From an uncultured Mollicutes bacterium (GTDB taxonomy: Bacteria; Bacillota_I; Bacilli_A; RFN20; CAG-826): DNA of 51,782 bases. The notes under the pieces are model-generated. The model did not search any database, was not told the origin of the DNA, and saw only the letters and a list, made by a program, of their open reading frames with translations. The translations under genes were made by a program, and so were the position numbers. Below, in pieces: positions 1-9,614 of this stretch (position 1 is its first letter; the number at the start of each line of letters is the position of its first letter). Location: NCBI GenBank assembly GCA_945936135.1, contig CAMESG010000008.1:1-51782 (forward strand), read 5' to 3'.

Positions 1-137
1 GGGGGTACGCCTAAATTCTACGAAAGAGTGTAATATGAACAATTTGGTTACTCCCAAATCAGTGATTTCTCTTGCTTCGTCGTTGACTACTTTTCGTTAG
101 TATCGAGGAGAGGGGGGTGGGCGGTCGGTAGTATCTC

Positions 138-380
138 CTAAGCTTCGTTATCCTCGTTTTTAGTAGTTGGTTCCTCGTTCGATTTGGCGTCTTGTCGCCC
201 TATTCGAGTCCGTTTCAACTTGCCAAAACACGTTTTTATATAGAATCGTAAATCTTTGTTTGTTAGTGCAATGATCGTAGCTACCACAAGGGAGTAAGCG
301 AACGATATTCCAGCGTTGGCGAATAGCTCGATCCATTGATTCTCGTTTTGAACCATTGAAAAATGCAAAGAAATTAACAA
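138..380 (-). CDS. Small single-pass membrane protein, unknown function
   Basis: Hypothetical protein of 80 residues. One hydrophobic stretch at about residues 22-40 (AGISFAYSLVVATIIAL) is followed by a basic segment (KTCFGKLKRTRIGRQ) and an acidic hydrophilic tail ending NEDNEA. This suggests a single inner-membrane span with a cytoplasmic tail. A second ATG at residue 9 (position 356) is an equally good start. I recognise no family. It lies on the same strand as the downstream sugar epimerase gene but about 110 bp separate them, so a shared transcript is unproven. Confidence 0.4.
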   Translation of the reverse strand: MLISLHFSMVQNENQWIELFANAGISFAYSLVVATIIALTNKDLRFYIKTCFGKLKRTRIGRQDAKSNEEPTTKNEDNEA

Positions 381-487
381 AACAATGAAAATGTCCGTAG
401 ACCCCTCTCTCGCAAATTAGCGGATAGCGCTAATAAAGACACACGAGCATGAAAGAAGGGAAAATGAGGGTGACGCAAGCGTGCGAA

Positions 488-1492
488 TTACTCGTCGGTG
501 GCATTAAGAATCGCAATCGTTCTTTTTAAGCCTTCCATCGTTGAGTAACGTGGATGAAAACCAATTTGCTTAATTTTCTTATTATCGAGCAAAGCGTATT
601 GCGCTTGTGACGTGTTTGGGTTGTCCTCAATATCGTAGATAACTTTCACACCGTTCATTGACGCCAAGAATTCCGCGTATTGTCCGAGAGTCATGCCATC
701 GTCATCAGAAGAAATGTTGTAAGCTTCTCCTGTTGCCCCGTCGAGTAAAATTTTTAAGATGCCGGCGACAGCGTCGGCGATATAAACATAGGAATAACGC
801 TGAAGCCCTTTGCTCTTGAGCGTGATATTTTGCTTTGATGCAGCACATTGGATAAATTGGGCCATGGCCTTGGTGTCTTTTTTTGTTTTGTCTGCACCGA
901 AAACACGAGCGAGTCGAAAAACACAAAAATCGATGCCGAATTGCTGTTTGAAGGATTGACAAAGGGCTTCGCTGACTCGTTTTGCTTCGTTATATCCCGC
1001 TCGTGCGGTATTGCAATTGATATACCCACAATAATCTTCTTCCATCGGTTCTTGCTTGCCATTTCCGTAAATTTCGCAAGAAGAAGCAAGGAGAAAGCGT
1101 TCCGCTTTTTTTTCTTTTGCCAAATTGAGGAGATTGTAACATCCGAAAAAATTACTGGTGATTGTTTCAACTGGGTTGTCTTTATATTGCTGCGGGTGCG
1201 TGTTGGAGGCCATATGCAGAATGAAATGAACGTTGCCATTGATGTCGATGGGATCACAGATATTCTGAGCGAGATAATTCACGGTTTCGTTGCTTGGCCG
1301 ACCATTCAAAGAAATAGAAATGATGTGAATGTTTTGCTTATATTTGGCATTTCTATAACGGATTACGTTGCATAGAAAACTTCCAATGAAACCGGTGCCG
1401 CCACTGATGAGGATTGTTTTGTTTTGCAATTTTTCCCAATGATACGGGAGCTCGGCTACTGATTTGATGTCCTCGATTTCTAAATGATTCAT
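488..1492 (-). CDS. NAD-dependent epimerase/dehydratase (extended SDR), nucleotide-sugar type
   Basis: Likely a cytoplasmic nucleotide-sugar epimerase or dehydratase supplying a sugar for a surface polymer. The Rossmann dinucleotide motif GGTGFIG is at residues 31-37 and the catalytic YNEAK (YxxxK) is near residue 165, preceded by a serine-rich LLASSCEIYG strand. The length of 334 aa is normal for extended SDRs. The start is supported by an AAGGAAAT ribosome binding site immediately upstream. The IspD/TarI-like cytidylyltransferase lies upstream on the same strand with a 185-bp gap, and the flippase and glycerophosphotransferase genes follow on the other strand. That places it in a polysaccharide or teichoic-acid-like locus. 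The exact substrate cannot be read from the sequence. Confidence 0.85.
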   Translation of the reverse strand: MNHLEIEDIKSVAELPYHWEKLQNKTILISGGTGFIGSFLCNVIRYRNAKYKQNIHIISISLNGRPSNETVNYLAQNICDPIDINGNVHFILHMASNTHPQQYKDNPVETITSNFFGCYNLLNLAKEKKAERFLLASSCEIYGNGKQEPMEEDYCGYINCNTARAGYNEAKRVSEALCQSFKQQFGIDFCVFRLARVFGADKTKKDTKAMAQFIQCAASKQNITLKSKGLQRYSYVYIADAVAGILKILLDGATGEAYNISSDDDGMTLGQYAEFLASMNGVKVIYDIEDNPNTSQAQYALLDNKKIKQIGFHPRYSTMEGLKRTIAILNATDE

Positions 1493-1677
1493 ATTTCCTT
1501 CTTATAAACGCTTGTATGGCCTGCTTTTTCGTTGCGGGATGGCTTGCCTCACTAAAAAGCCACCGTAAGCGGTTTGCAGCAACTTTAATGTTGCTGGCAC
1601 TCTTTGATATTCACACAAGAATAAATTTAATCTTTTAATTCCAAATTTCGCTTTATGCTTATTTTGAAAAACGGTTT

Positions 1678-2400
1678 TTATTTTTTAATCCACTCGTCGT
1701 TTTTTGCGTTTAGTAACGCCTTAAAGATTTCGATATCTTCGGTTGTGGTGATTTTGATGTTTTTTTCGGATCCTTTCGAGAAATGGGCAACATATCCGTA
1801 TTTTTGCATTAAAGAACAAGAAGCAACCATGTTGATAACCCCATCCTTGATTGCCTGATTGTGAACTTTCCAGAGCTCGGAAAACCAATAAGAATGTGGG
1901 GTTTGGGTTCTCCACAACTCTTCGCGGTTCAAGATCGAATTGGACTCGCGCCCATCTTTGGACTCAAAAACAACTTCGGTGGTGGGAACTACCGCAACGG
2001 CAGAACCGTAAATGCGTTGCTGCACGAGATTATCGGTAATAACATCTTGGGACAACATGGGACGATTTCCATCGTGTACCATGACTACGATGTCGTCTTC
2101 GTCGTGATCGTTCCGAATCGCATTTAAACTATTGAAAATCGATTCTTGACCCGTGCTGCCACCGGGAACGATTTTTTTGAGTTTGGTGATGTTAAATTGC
2201 TTGGCGTAGGCCAAAAGAACCGGTTCCCATCCTTGAAGACAAGAAACATAAATTTCATTGATGTTGGGGTGTTTTTGAAAAGCTTCCAAAGTGTAAATGA
2301 TAATGGGCTTGTTGTTGACCGTAATGAATTGTTTCGGCAAATCTTGGTGGGTTCTTGTGCCGCTTCCACCAGCTGTTAAAATGGCGATGTTCATGGCCAT
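1678..2400 (-). CDS. IspD/TarI-family cytidylyltransferase
   Basis: Cytidylyltransferase of the IspD/TarI family, which transfers CMP from CTP to a sugar- or polyol-phosphate. It has the N-terminal nucleotide loop LTAGGSGTRTHQDLPKQF, the central MVHDGNRPM segment, and the C-terminal RTQTPHSY and KITTTEDIEIF motifs typical of the family. It is 240 aa long. A second, more canonical IspD is encoded at 23822-24532. This copy sits beside an epimerase, a flippase and a CDP-glycerol transferase, so it more likely makes a CDP-activated precursor (CDP-ribitol-like) for a wall polymer than an isoprenoid precursor. ATGs at 2400 and 2394 are both possible starts, and no strong ribosome binding site separates them. 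Confidence 0.8.
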   Translation of the reverse strand: MAMNIAILTAGGSGTRTHQDLPKQFITVNNKPIIIYTLEAFQKHPNINEIYVSCLQGWEPVLLAYAKQFNITKLKKIVPGGSTGQESIFNSLNAIRNDHDEDDIVVMVHDGNRPMLSQDVITDNLVQQRIYGSAVAVVPTTEVVFESKDGRESNSILNREELWRTQTPHSYWFSELWKVHNQAIKDGVINMVASCSLMQKYGYVAHFSKGSEKNIKITTTEDIEIFKALLNAKNDEWIKK

Positions 2401-2601
2401 TACTATAGCCCATTTTCTTGAAAATTACATCGGTATCTATCCAAATCAAAAATTCTGTTAAACCTTTTAAGTAATTGCGGGAACGGTTCGATTCATTTGA
2501 AGTTTTGATTGGGCTCTTGTCGATCGCGTTCGATGAAGGTTGGAATCTTGCCGATATTCATTGGAACGAAAGTACGTTTTAGGGTATAATGTATATCTAC
2601 T

Positions 2602-4159
2602 ATGGATAATCTCTCGGATAGGAAAAATATCAAATTTGGTGTCATTCTTTCTTTTGTCTCACTGGGCGTATCGATTATTGGCACTTTGTTTATTACCAAT
2701 CGAGTCCTGAATTATATTGGCGATTATAATTACGGCCTTTATTCTTTTGTTAATTCAATAACTTCTTGGCTATCTATTGTTTCCGCCGCTCTTTCCGCGT
2801 CGTTTTTGCGATTCGCAACATCGGAATCGAAAAAAATCAAGGGGACGTTCGGAAAGTTAATTCCATTTACTTCTTGTTGCTATTATTCGTCGGAATCGGG
2901 GTCGCGTTGATAGGCTTGAGCATTGTCGGCGGCTTGTATTTTTCGCATGTTCAACTTGGCAAATACGATTGGGCCGACAGTAGTTTAATGTACGGTTTAT
3001 TTGCAATTTCCATTCTCAACATTGCCTTTTCGATATCGACAAGCGTTTTCTCTTTATTCGTCAATTACAAGAAGAAATTTATTTTTGGCAAGTTACTGAT
3101 AATTTTTACAACCGCCCTTAACTTTGCCGGACATTTTTTATTGCGTTTTTTTCGAAAAGTATCCTACTTTTGTCGGCGTGGTCCATCGTAATTACAGGGA
3201 TTACCGCCATAATGAATTTTGTTTTCGCTTCGAAATGGCTTGGCTTTGAACTGGTGAAAACGAAGTTGGCGGAGAACAAAGCTTTGCTGCGTTCTATTGT
3301 GGTTTTTTCTGCCGTTGTTTTCTTAAACGCCATCGTTGATCAGATTAATTCTATGGTGGATCGAACGCTGCTTGGCATTTTTTCAACGCCCAACGATGTT
3401 ACGATTTATCAAATGGGGCAGCAATTTTCCGTTTATCTAGTCACAATGTCGGTTGCAGTTTCCGGAGTTTTTGCTCCAACCATTCATGAATTAAATTCCA
3501 AAGGAAAAGAAGAAGAAATTAATGCTCTTTATCTCAAAATCTCCAAGAGTCAAACCATTATTCTTTGCTTGGTTTCTTTTGGGTTTTTAGCATGCGGATA
3601 TAATTTTGTTTTGTGGTGGATTGGCCCGGAAAGAAGCGACGCTTATTATGTCGGGGCTATTTTAATGTTGATTGATTTGTGTCCGCTCACGATGAATTCA
3701 TCAATAGAAATTCAGCGCGCGAGGAATAAACACCTTTTTCGGGCGATTGCCTATATTGCTGTTGCCTTGGCGAACATTGGGCTTTCTATCGCGTTTTTGT
3801 ATATGTTCCCTATTCAATATGCGATATTTGCTTGCTTACTTGGCTCTGTTATCGCGAGAATTTGTTCTCACTGGATAGCGATGAATATTTACAACAAGAA
3901 GGAAATGCGCTTGCCGGTCGGAAAATATATGCTGGAGTTAGTCAAATATTGTTTAATCGGGCTTTTCGGTGCCGCTATAGTGATGATTTTGAGTAAAGCA
4001 CTTCTTGATACAATGCCGCTTTCTGTTTTGGATAAATTTTTAATTGAGGGATTGCTATTTGTTCTTCTATACGCCGCTTCCGTTTTTGTTTTCGACCGCA
4101 AAATTTTCTTATCGTTCTTTTCGCGGTTTTTAAGAAAGGGAGAAAAAGGGCCGCGGTGA
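2602..4159 (+). pseudogene. Wzx/MATE-type polysaccharide flippase, two frameshifts
   Basis: Polytopic membrane protein of the oligosaccharide flippase (Wzx/MATE-like) type that would move lipid-linked oligosaccharides across the membrane. Three reading frames carry it in order: 2602 to about 2835, about 2835 to 3130, and about 3130 to 4159. The first break falls at an A7 run near 2830 and the second in or between T6 and T7 runs at 3133-3151. Adding one base at each gives a continuous protein of about 519 aa, the usual family length, starting MDNLSDRK and ending in a basic tail. Hydrophobic helices recur throughout, and the segment QINSMVDRTLLG resembles the TM7-8 region of Wzx proteins. Either the gene is dead or phase-variable, or these are homopolymer errors in the assembly. 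Confidence 0.75.
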
Positions 4160-4189
4160 TAGACCGTAGAAATTGAATGGGTTTTAAAA

Positions 4190-5323
4190 ATGATGACGGT
4201 TATGAAAAAACTTATCAAAGCAATACTGTGCTGTTTACCTTTGAAAAACGCCATTGTTTTCGAAAGTATTCCTGACTTTTCCGATAATACTAAAGCGGTT
4301 TTCGATGAAATGCTGCGCCGCGGATACGCTAAAAAAATGAAATTGATTTGGCTGGCTTATGATGAATGTCATGAAAAAGTCAGTGAAATTCAAGGCGCGC
4401 GAGTAATCAGCGTGAGAAGGAAGCCTCGGATATCGGCTTGGTGGATTCGCCGTTCGAAGTATCTGGTTTTCTGTAATTGTTTTCTTGGCGGCGGTGATTC
4501 GCGACAAATTCGGTTTTATCTCGGCCATGGATCTCCGATCAAAGATGCGCGCAGTTATTACACTTGTCCGCCTGGGATTTCGGCGGTAATTTGCACTGGA
4601 GAAGGGATGCGACGTCCTTTTGCTCGTGCCGTGAATTATGATTTTAACCGAGTAATGCCCCTCGGATATCCCAGAAACGATGAATTGGGTCATGTCAAAC
4701 TGAACCTTTCGAAGTTTTTTGGAAATTACCGAAAGATTATTGCCTGGTATCCGACGGTGCGTTTTTTCACATGGGGGAAAAAGGCCGGATCTGGCAAACC
4801 GATTCCGTTGATTGATTCCGAAGAGAATGCTAAAAAGATTAACGAAGCTGCTAAACGGCTTGGGGTATTGATCGTCGCGAAGCCTCATTTCGCCCAATTA
4901 ACTGAATCGCTCAAGATGGCAAACTACAGCAATCTTCGGATTATCGATGATGATTTTTTCGAAAAGAGCAATATGACATCTTACGAATTTATTGGCTCGT
5001 GCGATGCGTTGCTAACAGATTATTCTTCGGTGTATTACGATTTTATGCTTGTTGATAAGCCGATTGGTTTAATCTGGGATGATTTGGACGAATACAAGAA
5101 GAATCCCGGGGTAATTGAAGAATTCGATTACTTTATGGAAGGTGGCGAAAAACTTTATACGGCGGATGATCTTTGCGGTTTCGTAGAAAGGGTCGCGAAC
5201 GGCGAGGATTCTTTGCGTTCTCAACGAAATAGATTGTGCGACGAAGTTCACGTCTCTAGAGATGGAAAAAACGCGATTCGGGTCGTGGATTATTTTGAAG
5301 AAATAACAAAAATCCGCATTTAG
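4190..5323 (+). CDS. CDP-glycerol glycerophosphotransferase family protein
   Basis: Member of the TagB/TagF glycerophosphotransferase family (Glyphos_transf), which adds glycerol- or ribitol-phosphate units to teichoic-acid-like polymers at the inner membrane face. Recognisable pieces are YLGHGSPIKD, PLGYPRND, IAWYPTVR, AKPHF and the terminal block DALLTDYSSVYYDFML followed by KPIGLIWDD. The conserved His of GHG and of KPHF and the TDYSS segment are all present. Length 377 aa fits the family. ATGs at 4190, 4193 and 4202 compete; MKKLIKAI at 4202 is a natural N-terminus. It follows the flippase by 30 bp on the same strand and probably shares its transcript. Confidence 0.85.
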   Translation: MMTVMKKLIKAILCCLPLKNAIVFESIPDFSDNTKAVFDEMLRRGYAKKMKLIWLAYDECHEKVSEIQGARVISVRRKPRISAWWIRRSKYLVFCNCFLGGGDSRQIRFYLGHGSPIKDARSYYTCPPGISAVICTGEGMRRPFARAVNYDFNRVMPLGYPRNDELGHVKLNLSKFFGNYRKIIAWYPTVRFFTWGKKAGSGKPIPLIDSEENAKKINEAAKRLGVLIVAKPHFAQLTESLKMANYSNLRIIDDDFFEKSNMTSYEFIGSCDALLTDYSSVYYDFMLVDKPIGLIWDDLDEYKKNPGVIEEFDYFMEGGEKLYTADDLCGFVERVANGEDSLRSQRNRLCDEVHVSRDGKNAIRVVDYFEEITKIRI

Positions 5324-5499
5324 AAGCACGAAAAAACGATGAGGTCTTGCAATTCTTTTGCTGTCCCCTTCCGGTAATGAGTTATTTTGTTGGCATGGCG
5401 CCACGGTTGGGTTCAAATCCCAAGAACAGTTTTGGGTGGACGAAATATGCTAGAAAGTGGATATCAATGTGCCTTAAATAATTTTTTCTACAAAAATGA

Positions 5500-5765
5500 A
5501 CGATCGGAAGTTTAGATTAAGTTTTTTCGGACTGGTTTTACGGAAAGGGGCGCGCGACCGCGGAGACGAAGGCGGAGACCGTCGCGAGGATCCCCGATGG
5601 GCATGGGCCCATGATGGGCGCGTCGATCGCAGCGGGCTGCGGCGGGGTCGCCCCATGCAAACGGCTTGGGCAATGCCGAGGCAACGGCACAATCGGTCTC
5701 GCGGGGAACGGAAAAACGAAGCGCAAGGAAGCGGGAGGGGAGCCGGGCGCCGGGCTTTCGAGAAG
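5500..5765. other. GC-rich intergenic stretch with no convincing gene
   Basis: The 5324-5765 interval has no gene I can support. From about 5540 the base composition jumps to strongly GC-rich, unlike the flanking AT-richer genes, and long open frames exist on both strands only because stop codons are rare in such DNA. This stretch abuts the IS3 remnant and is probably the more decayed upstream part of the same imported element, but I could not align it convincingly to a transposase. A T-arm-like 17-bp hairpin lies at 5407-5423. Confidence 0.4.
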
Positions 5766-6262
5766 GCCGGGCTCGCCCTCGGCGACGGGAAGGCTTGCCT
5801 CTCCCCCGCGATCGGCCGCTTCGGCGGCATGCCGATCGCTTGGGCGATGGGGGCCTCCCCGGGCCCAAGCTTGGCCAGCGGCATGCTCCGCAAAGCGTCC
5901 CGCCCCGTCCCCGAAGGGGTTCGCCGCGCAATCCGTTCGGGCCGCGGACGCCATCGCCGACGGCCCGGCCGGATCGGGCCAATGGATAAATTCGGATTCG
6001 TTCGATCGATGCCGAAAAAAGGCCGCTCGCCCGGCAATTCGGCGCGCGAAGGCTTCTTTGGGGCAATCAAAAACGAGATGCTTTATAACGAGGGCCAGCC
6101 GAGAACGGCCGCGAGGGAATTCGTTCCCTATCCGGAAAAATGCCTCATCTGGTCTAGGGAAAGGGGCATTGAGGAATCGCTCGGTTGCAAAAGCGTGATC
6201 GATAGGAGAAGAGAAATCGGGATATCATAGTGAAAACGGTCCAGTTTTTTGTCCGCAGCCCC
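5766..6262 (+). mobile_element. Decayed IS3-family (IS150-like) orfB remnant, copy 1
   Basis: Translation from about 5790 reads as the C-terminal catalytic half of an IS3-family transposase: GKACLSPAIGRFGGMPIAW, then a degenerate HSDxG region, then FVRSMPKKGRSPGNSAREGF and FGAIKNEML, and finally GIEESLG and RRREIGIS at the stop. The aspartates expected in ITDxF-type and HSDxG positions are replaced by glycine, so it cannot be active. The right end, gtccagttttttgtccgcag, resembles IS150-group terminal inverted repeats. Bases 5786-6262 are identical to 11998-12474. The 20 bp just upstream differ by three transitions. Confidence 0.75.
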
Positions 6263-6263
6263 C

Positions 6264-6380
6264 TCCCCTTTTTTTCGGCATCATCCCGTCAAAGCGATCG
6301 ATGGTGGGCGAGAGGCAAGCCTTCCCACCAGACAGCCCGAATTCCGTTATGTCGGTTGGGATCTTCTCGAACGGCTTCTC
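6264..6380 (-). mobile_element. Third IS3 orfB relic, inverted, less mutated
   Basis: On the minus strand this short relic reads PFEKIPTDITEF, then GLSGGKACLSPTIDRFDGM. It is the same transposase segment as the two larger remnants but keeps the catalytic aspartate of TDITEF and the aspartates of IDRFDG. After DGM it jumps to MPKK, a deletion of most of the catalytic domain. It abuts the right end of copy 1 tail to tail. It serves as an in-window reference for what the mutated copies once encoded. Confidence 0.6.
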
Positions 6381-6479
6381 CGTAGGCCCGTCTCAAGATG
6401 GCATAGGGGAGTAGACTAAAAATCCGCGGTTCTATATAGTCGCGTTAGCTTGTCGCGATAATTTCGTAACGGCGCATGA

Positions 6480-6952
6480 CTAACCCTCGTATTTTGGTTC
6501 TAGCAATTCTTGGAGAACGCCTTCGATGAAATTTCGAACGATCTTATTGTTCGAGAATTTCGTTTTAACCAAGATGTCATATCTGACCAAATTCTTTTTC
6601 ATCCAATCTTTGACATTGTCTTTCGACAAGCTAAGTTGTGCTTTGAAGTCCGGGTCATCGATCAGCCGATTCGCCAAAGTGGATGCTTTATTGCCTTTTT
6701 GGTTTTGGTTTCATAGTGTTGATATTGGTATCTGGACCGAGAGCGTGGCCCTGCTTGGGCGACTTTTAAACATTGAGTTCCGTAAAAGAAAGAGTATACC
6801 GCCATATGCCCTGCTTCCAAAGGAAGATCTTCTTTTCTGTTTTTGGGTTGGAAACGCAGAGTAATTGCGCCTTTCGCATTAATTTTGCCACCACAAATCT
6901 CGTCACATTTATTGATGGCTTCCAGGATTTGATTCTCGATTTTTTGGCCCAT
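6480..6952 (-). pseudogene. Small GIY-YIG-like protein gene, one frameshift
   Basis: Two frames join at about 6687-6695 into one protein of about 157 aa: MGQKIENQILEAINKCDE to KKA, then ASTLANRLIDDPDF to LLEPKYEG at the stop. One missing A in the run near 6690 accounts for the shift. The centre, LKVAQAGPRSRSRYQYQHY followed by ASTLA, recalls GIY-YIG-like small proteins with a VGK(A/V)GP..S..R...QHY core found in defence loci. That assignment is from memory and tentative. It lies just downstream of the broken DUF3883 gene on the same strand, so the two probably formed one module. Confidence 0.5.
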
Positions 6953-7070
6953 GCTTTGCCCTCACATTTTTCGCTATCGTTATTATCGTTCGGCAGGTTC
7001 CTTCTGGGAACCTCGATCACGGGGAAAATCTAACTTCTAGCTATAGGGCTTCGGAAATGCGCCTTTGGCG

Positions 7071-8259
7071 TTATCCCACAATTCCCGCAAATCTATATTT
7101 CGATGGTTTGGGCGAAACAAGATTGGCCGGAATCATCTTGATTTTGGTTCCTTCGAACACGTTGTTTATGTAGAAAACGAAATAGGAATCCATGTGTTCG
7201 TTCATGAACCCGTATTCCAAATCGCTCATTTCGAAATGGATTTCTTCTGGATGGTTGGCTTTGGTTGCCTTGGATTCGATGTATATCGTCTTGCCGTCCT
7301 CTTGAGTATAAGAGAAATCGTAATGCTTCGTGTCGTCGTATTCGCGCGGGCAATCAATCTTGCCGACGATGCCGAGCTCTTTCTTATGCGTTAAAAGAAA
7401 CTGTTTTGTGATCTCCTCCCCTTTCTTGCCCGTGATTTTCTTTTGGGAAAGGCTTTCCACATTTTCCGAAACCAAGCCGCGTTCATTATTTTTCCCGTTG
7501 GTCGCGGCTTCACTTAATGATGTTACCTTCTCTAGTTCATACTGCTTTGCGTTTGTTTTGTTTGCGAAGCATCGGGATTCTTCGCTTCTTAAATATGGTC
7601 TGAGCCCGGCATCGTTATAAACAAACATCATAAAAGAAAGGGGCGTGATGTCTGGGCGGTTTAACGAGACATAGAAATCGAAGAGTTTTTGGCGTTTAAA
7701 CACACGATCCTCATCAATGCTGTAAGGTATTGCAAGAACCGAAAGAATAAATACTTAAGTCGTGATCTCCGTAAATTGGAAGCCAGTGTTCAGAGTCATA
7801 AAGATAGGTCAGTTTATTTTTGAACAAGGGGTTCAATCTGTTTTGCGCAATGCCATTCAAATCGTGTTTCCGCAAAGATTCAAGCAATTGAACGATGCTC
7901 GCGATTACGCCTTCGAACACCTCGTCCTTGTGAGCGCCAAAACGATTTTTCTTGGCACTTGAGTTGTTAAATACATAATCGCTTTTATCTCTGCTGTAAT
8001 AGATTCCGAATCGTTGAAAAGCGCTCAATTGCCCGCCTCGGATATCTCCCAACTCCGATAAGTTCGTTTCAACCCACCAGCAAAAAGAGCTTTCTCTTTT
8101 CCCTATGACGTAATCGTCAATGGCCATGCCGGGTATGGCGTCCACCGGGAAACGCTCCAAAAACTTCTTTAAAAGCGCGTTGTCTCTTTTGGCCCTTTTG
8201 TTGATTTCTTGTTCATTGGAAGCGCACCAACAGTCGTATCTTTCCAAAAAGTTGTCCAT
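7071..8259 (-). pseudogene. DUF3883-domain protein, frameshifted
   Basis: Defence-type protein split by one frameshift at about 7735-7750. The N-terminal part (182 codons, 8259 to 7714) has FPVDAIPGMAIDDYVIGK, FCWWVETNLSELGDIRGG and FGIYYSRDK, a module I associate with restriction and AAA proteins. The C-terminal part (7703 to 7071) carries DUF3883 with GKKGEEITKQFL, YDFSY, IYIESKAT and MSDLEYGFMNEHMDSYFVFY, a nuclease-like fold related to PD-(D/E)XK in which IESKAT is the (D/E)xK-like strand. Removing one T in ctttcg near 7742 yields about 396 continuous codons. Function would be nucleic acid restriction, but in its present state it is likely inactive unless the shift is an artefact. Confidence 0.65.
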
Positions 8260-8385
8260 GGTTCTGCTCTCCGTTTATATCAGTATAGCAGGATCTCTGT
8301 GTATTCGATTTTCATTGTGGCGAACCTGTGTCTTTTTTCCGTCCACGTGTTAAAATGATCGAGCAATGATTCTAGGAGCAAAACA

Positions 8386-9522
8386 ATGAGGCGTAATTTG
8401 TGGTTTGGACTACTGGGCACCGCCCTTTTCTCGATGGCGGCGGTCACTTTTTCGTCAAACGTCATGGATTTTAAAGCGGAGCCGGAAGAGAAGCTTCTTC
8501 GGACCATCGATTTCGAGGATCTTAAAGCCGGGAATATGAACGGAAACGCAAGGGATAAAACCTATTACGACGGTTTGATCGTCGCAGACGGCGTGGTCAC
8601 TAAGACTTCGACCGCTCAGATCAGCGCCGAGGACGGGAACGCTTTGGGCATGCGGATGCTCGCGGACCCAGCGCCCGATTTCTTGAAATGCACAATCCAA
8701 ACGATGGGGTGCACGCGAATTGTCTTGGATGTTCATCTCGACACTACCGGAACCGAAGTTAGATCCGGGTGTGGAGAGTTTTTCATCGCACAAAGAAACG
8801 TAAAGGTCATGCGTGACTTATCTATTCCGACGCACGATTGGAGCGAAGTCACCTTGAAATTCTCGAAAGGGGCCACCACAAGCGCCGCCCCGTACAATTG
8901 TGGCATCGACAACATCCGTTTCTATGGCGTGTCAGAGCAAGACTTCCCCTATGCCTCTTCCGTTTCCTCTTCCGAATCGATTGCGGAATCCTCCACGATT
9001 GAAGAGACGTCTTCTTCAAGCGTAGACTCCGTGCCTACAAGGGAAGAAACCCCCGCGATCGTGGATGGAAACATCACCATGCGCGGTCTTGCAGATTATC
9101 TAGAGACGAAGGACGAGCATTATCCCTTGTCCGATGAATTCATCCACGAATATCAGCAAGCAAGCGGAGGATATATCGATTACGCCAAAAAGCTCGGCGT
9201 GAAGGTGGACAAGGCTAAAGCCGAGCCCAATCAGAAGTGGCATTTCTTCACTTCTTGGTTAGGACAATCCCTAGAGGATAATTCGTTACGTTGGGATGAT
9301 ACCGCCAAAAAGAAAACCTACTCTGCGTTCAAATGCCCTGAATTGCTCCTTTGGTTGTTTGAAGCTACAGGAGTATCGAACGACAAGGTTATCGCCGCGC
9401 GAGAGGTCGCGATCCAAGGTAAGCAAAACGGAACGCATACCGCGACCGTCGCCGCCGGGATGCGCGCCTGCGTCCCTTGGGAAGACATCGAGACCAACGT
9501 CTTGGCGTTTTTGAACGCCTAA
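8386..9522 (+). CDS. Secreted protein with Ser-rich linker, unknown function
   Basis: Exported protein of 378 aa. Residues 1-26 form a signal peptide (MRRN, then a hydrophobic core LWFGLLGTALFSMAAVTF). Residues about 40-185 look like a beta-sandwich domain (IDFEDLKAGNMNG at the start and CGIDNIRFYG at the end, as in carbohydrate-binding or concanavalin-like folds). Residues about 190-225 are a Ser/Glu-rich linker (SSVSSSESIAESSTIEETSS). Residues about 230-378 form a helical domain with repeated Trp and Tyr that I do not recognise. An AGGAG site precedes the ATG. There is no LPxTG motif or lipobox, so it may be secreted or held by the uncleaved signal. Confidence 0.6.
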   Translation: MRRNLWFGLLGTALFSMAAVTFSSNVMDFKAEPEEKLLRTIDFEDLKAGNMNGNARDKTYYDGLIVADGVVTKTSTAQISAEDGNALGMRMLADPAPDFLKCTIQTMGCTRIVLDVHLDTTGTEVRSGCGEFFIAQRNVKVMRDLSIPTHDWSEVTLKFSKGATTSAAPYNCGIDNIRFYGVSEQDFPYASSVSSSESIAESSTIEETSSSSVDSVPTREETPAIVDGNITMRGLADYLETKDEHYPLSDEFIHEYQQASGGYIDYAKKLGVKVDKAKAEPNQKWHFFTSWLGQSLEDNSLRWDDTAKKKTYSAFKCPELLLWLFEATGVSNDKVIAAREVAIQGKQNGTHTATVAAGMRACVPWEDIETNVLAFLNA

Positions 9523-9614
9523 CTTCATTTGCCCTAACGAGGGCAGCGCGGTGAAGCGAAACAAAATTCTTCAAAAAGCCCCTGCTGGATTTTTGGGGCG
9601 AGAAAAAAGACGGG

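Noticed and set aside
2855-3150. Programmed ribosomal frameshifting in the flippase gene
   Set aside because: Two shifts in homopolymers without a slippery heptamer plus structure, in a family not known for frameshifting; error, decay or phase variation is simpler.
5407-5423. T-arm-like hairpin ttggg-ttcaaat-cccaa suggesting a tRNA or att site
   Set aside because: No anticodon or D arm and no matching acceptor stem nearby; too short to call a tRNA or a proven attachment site.
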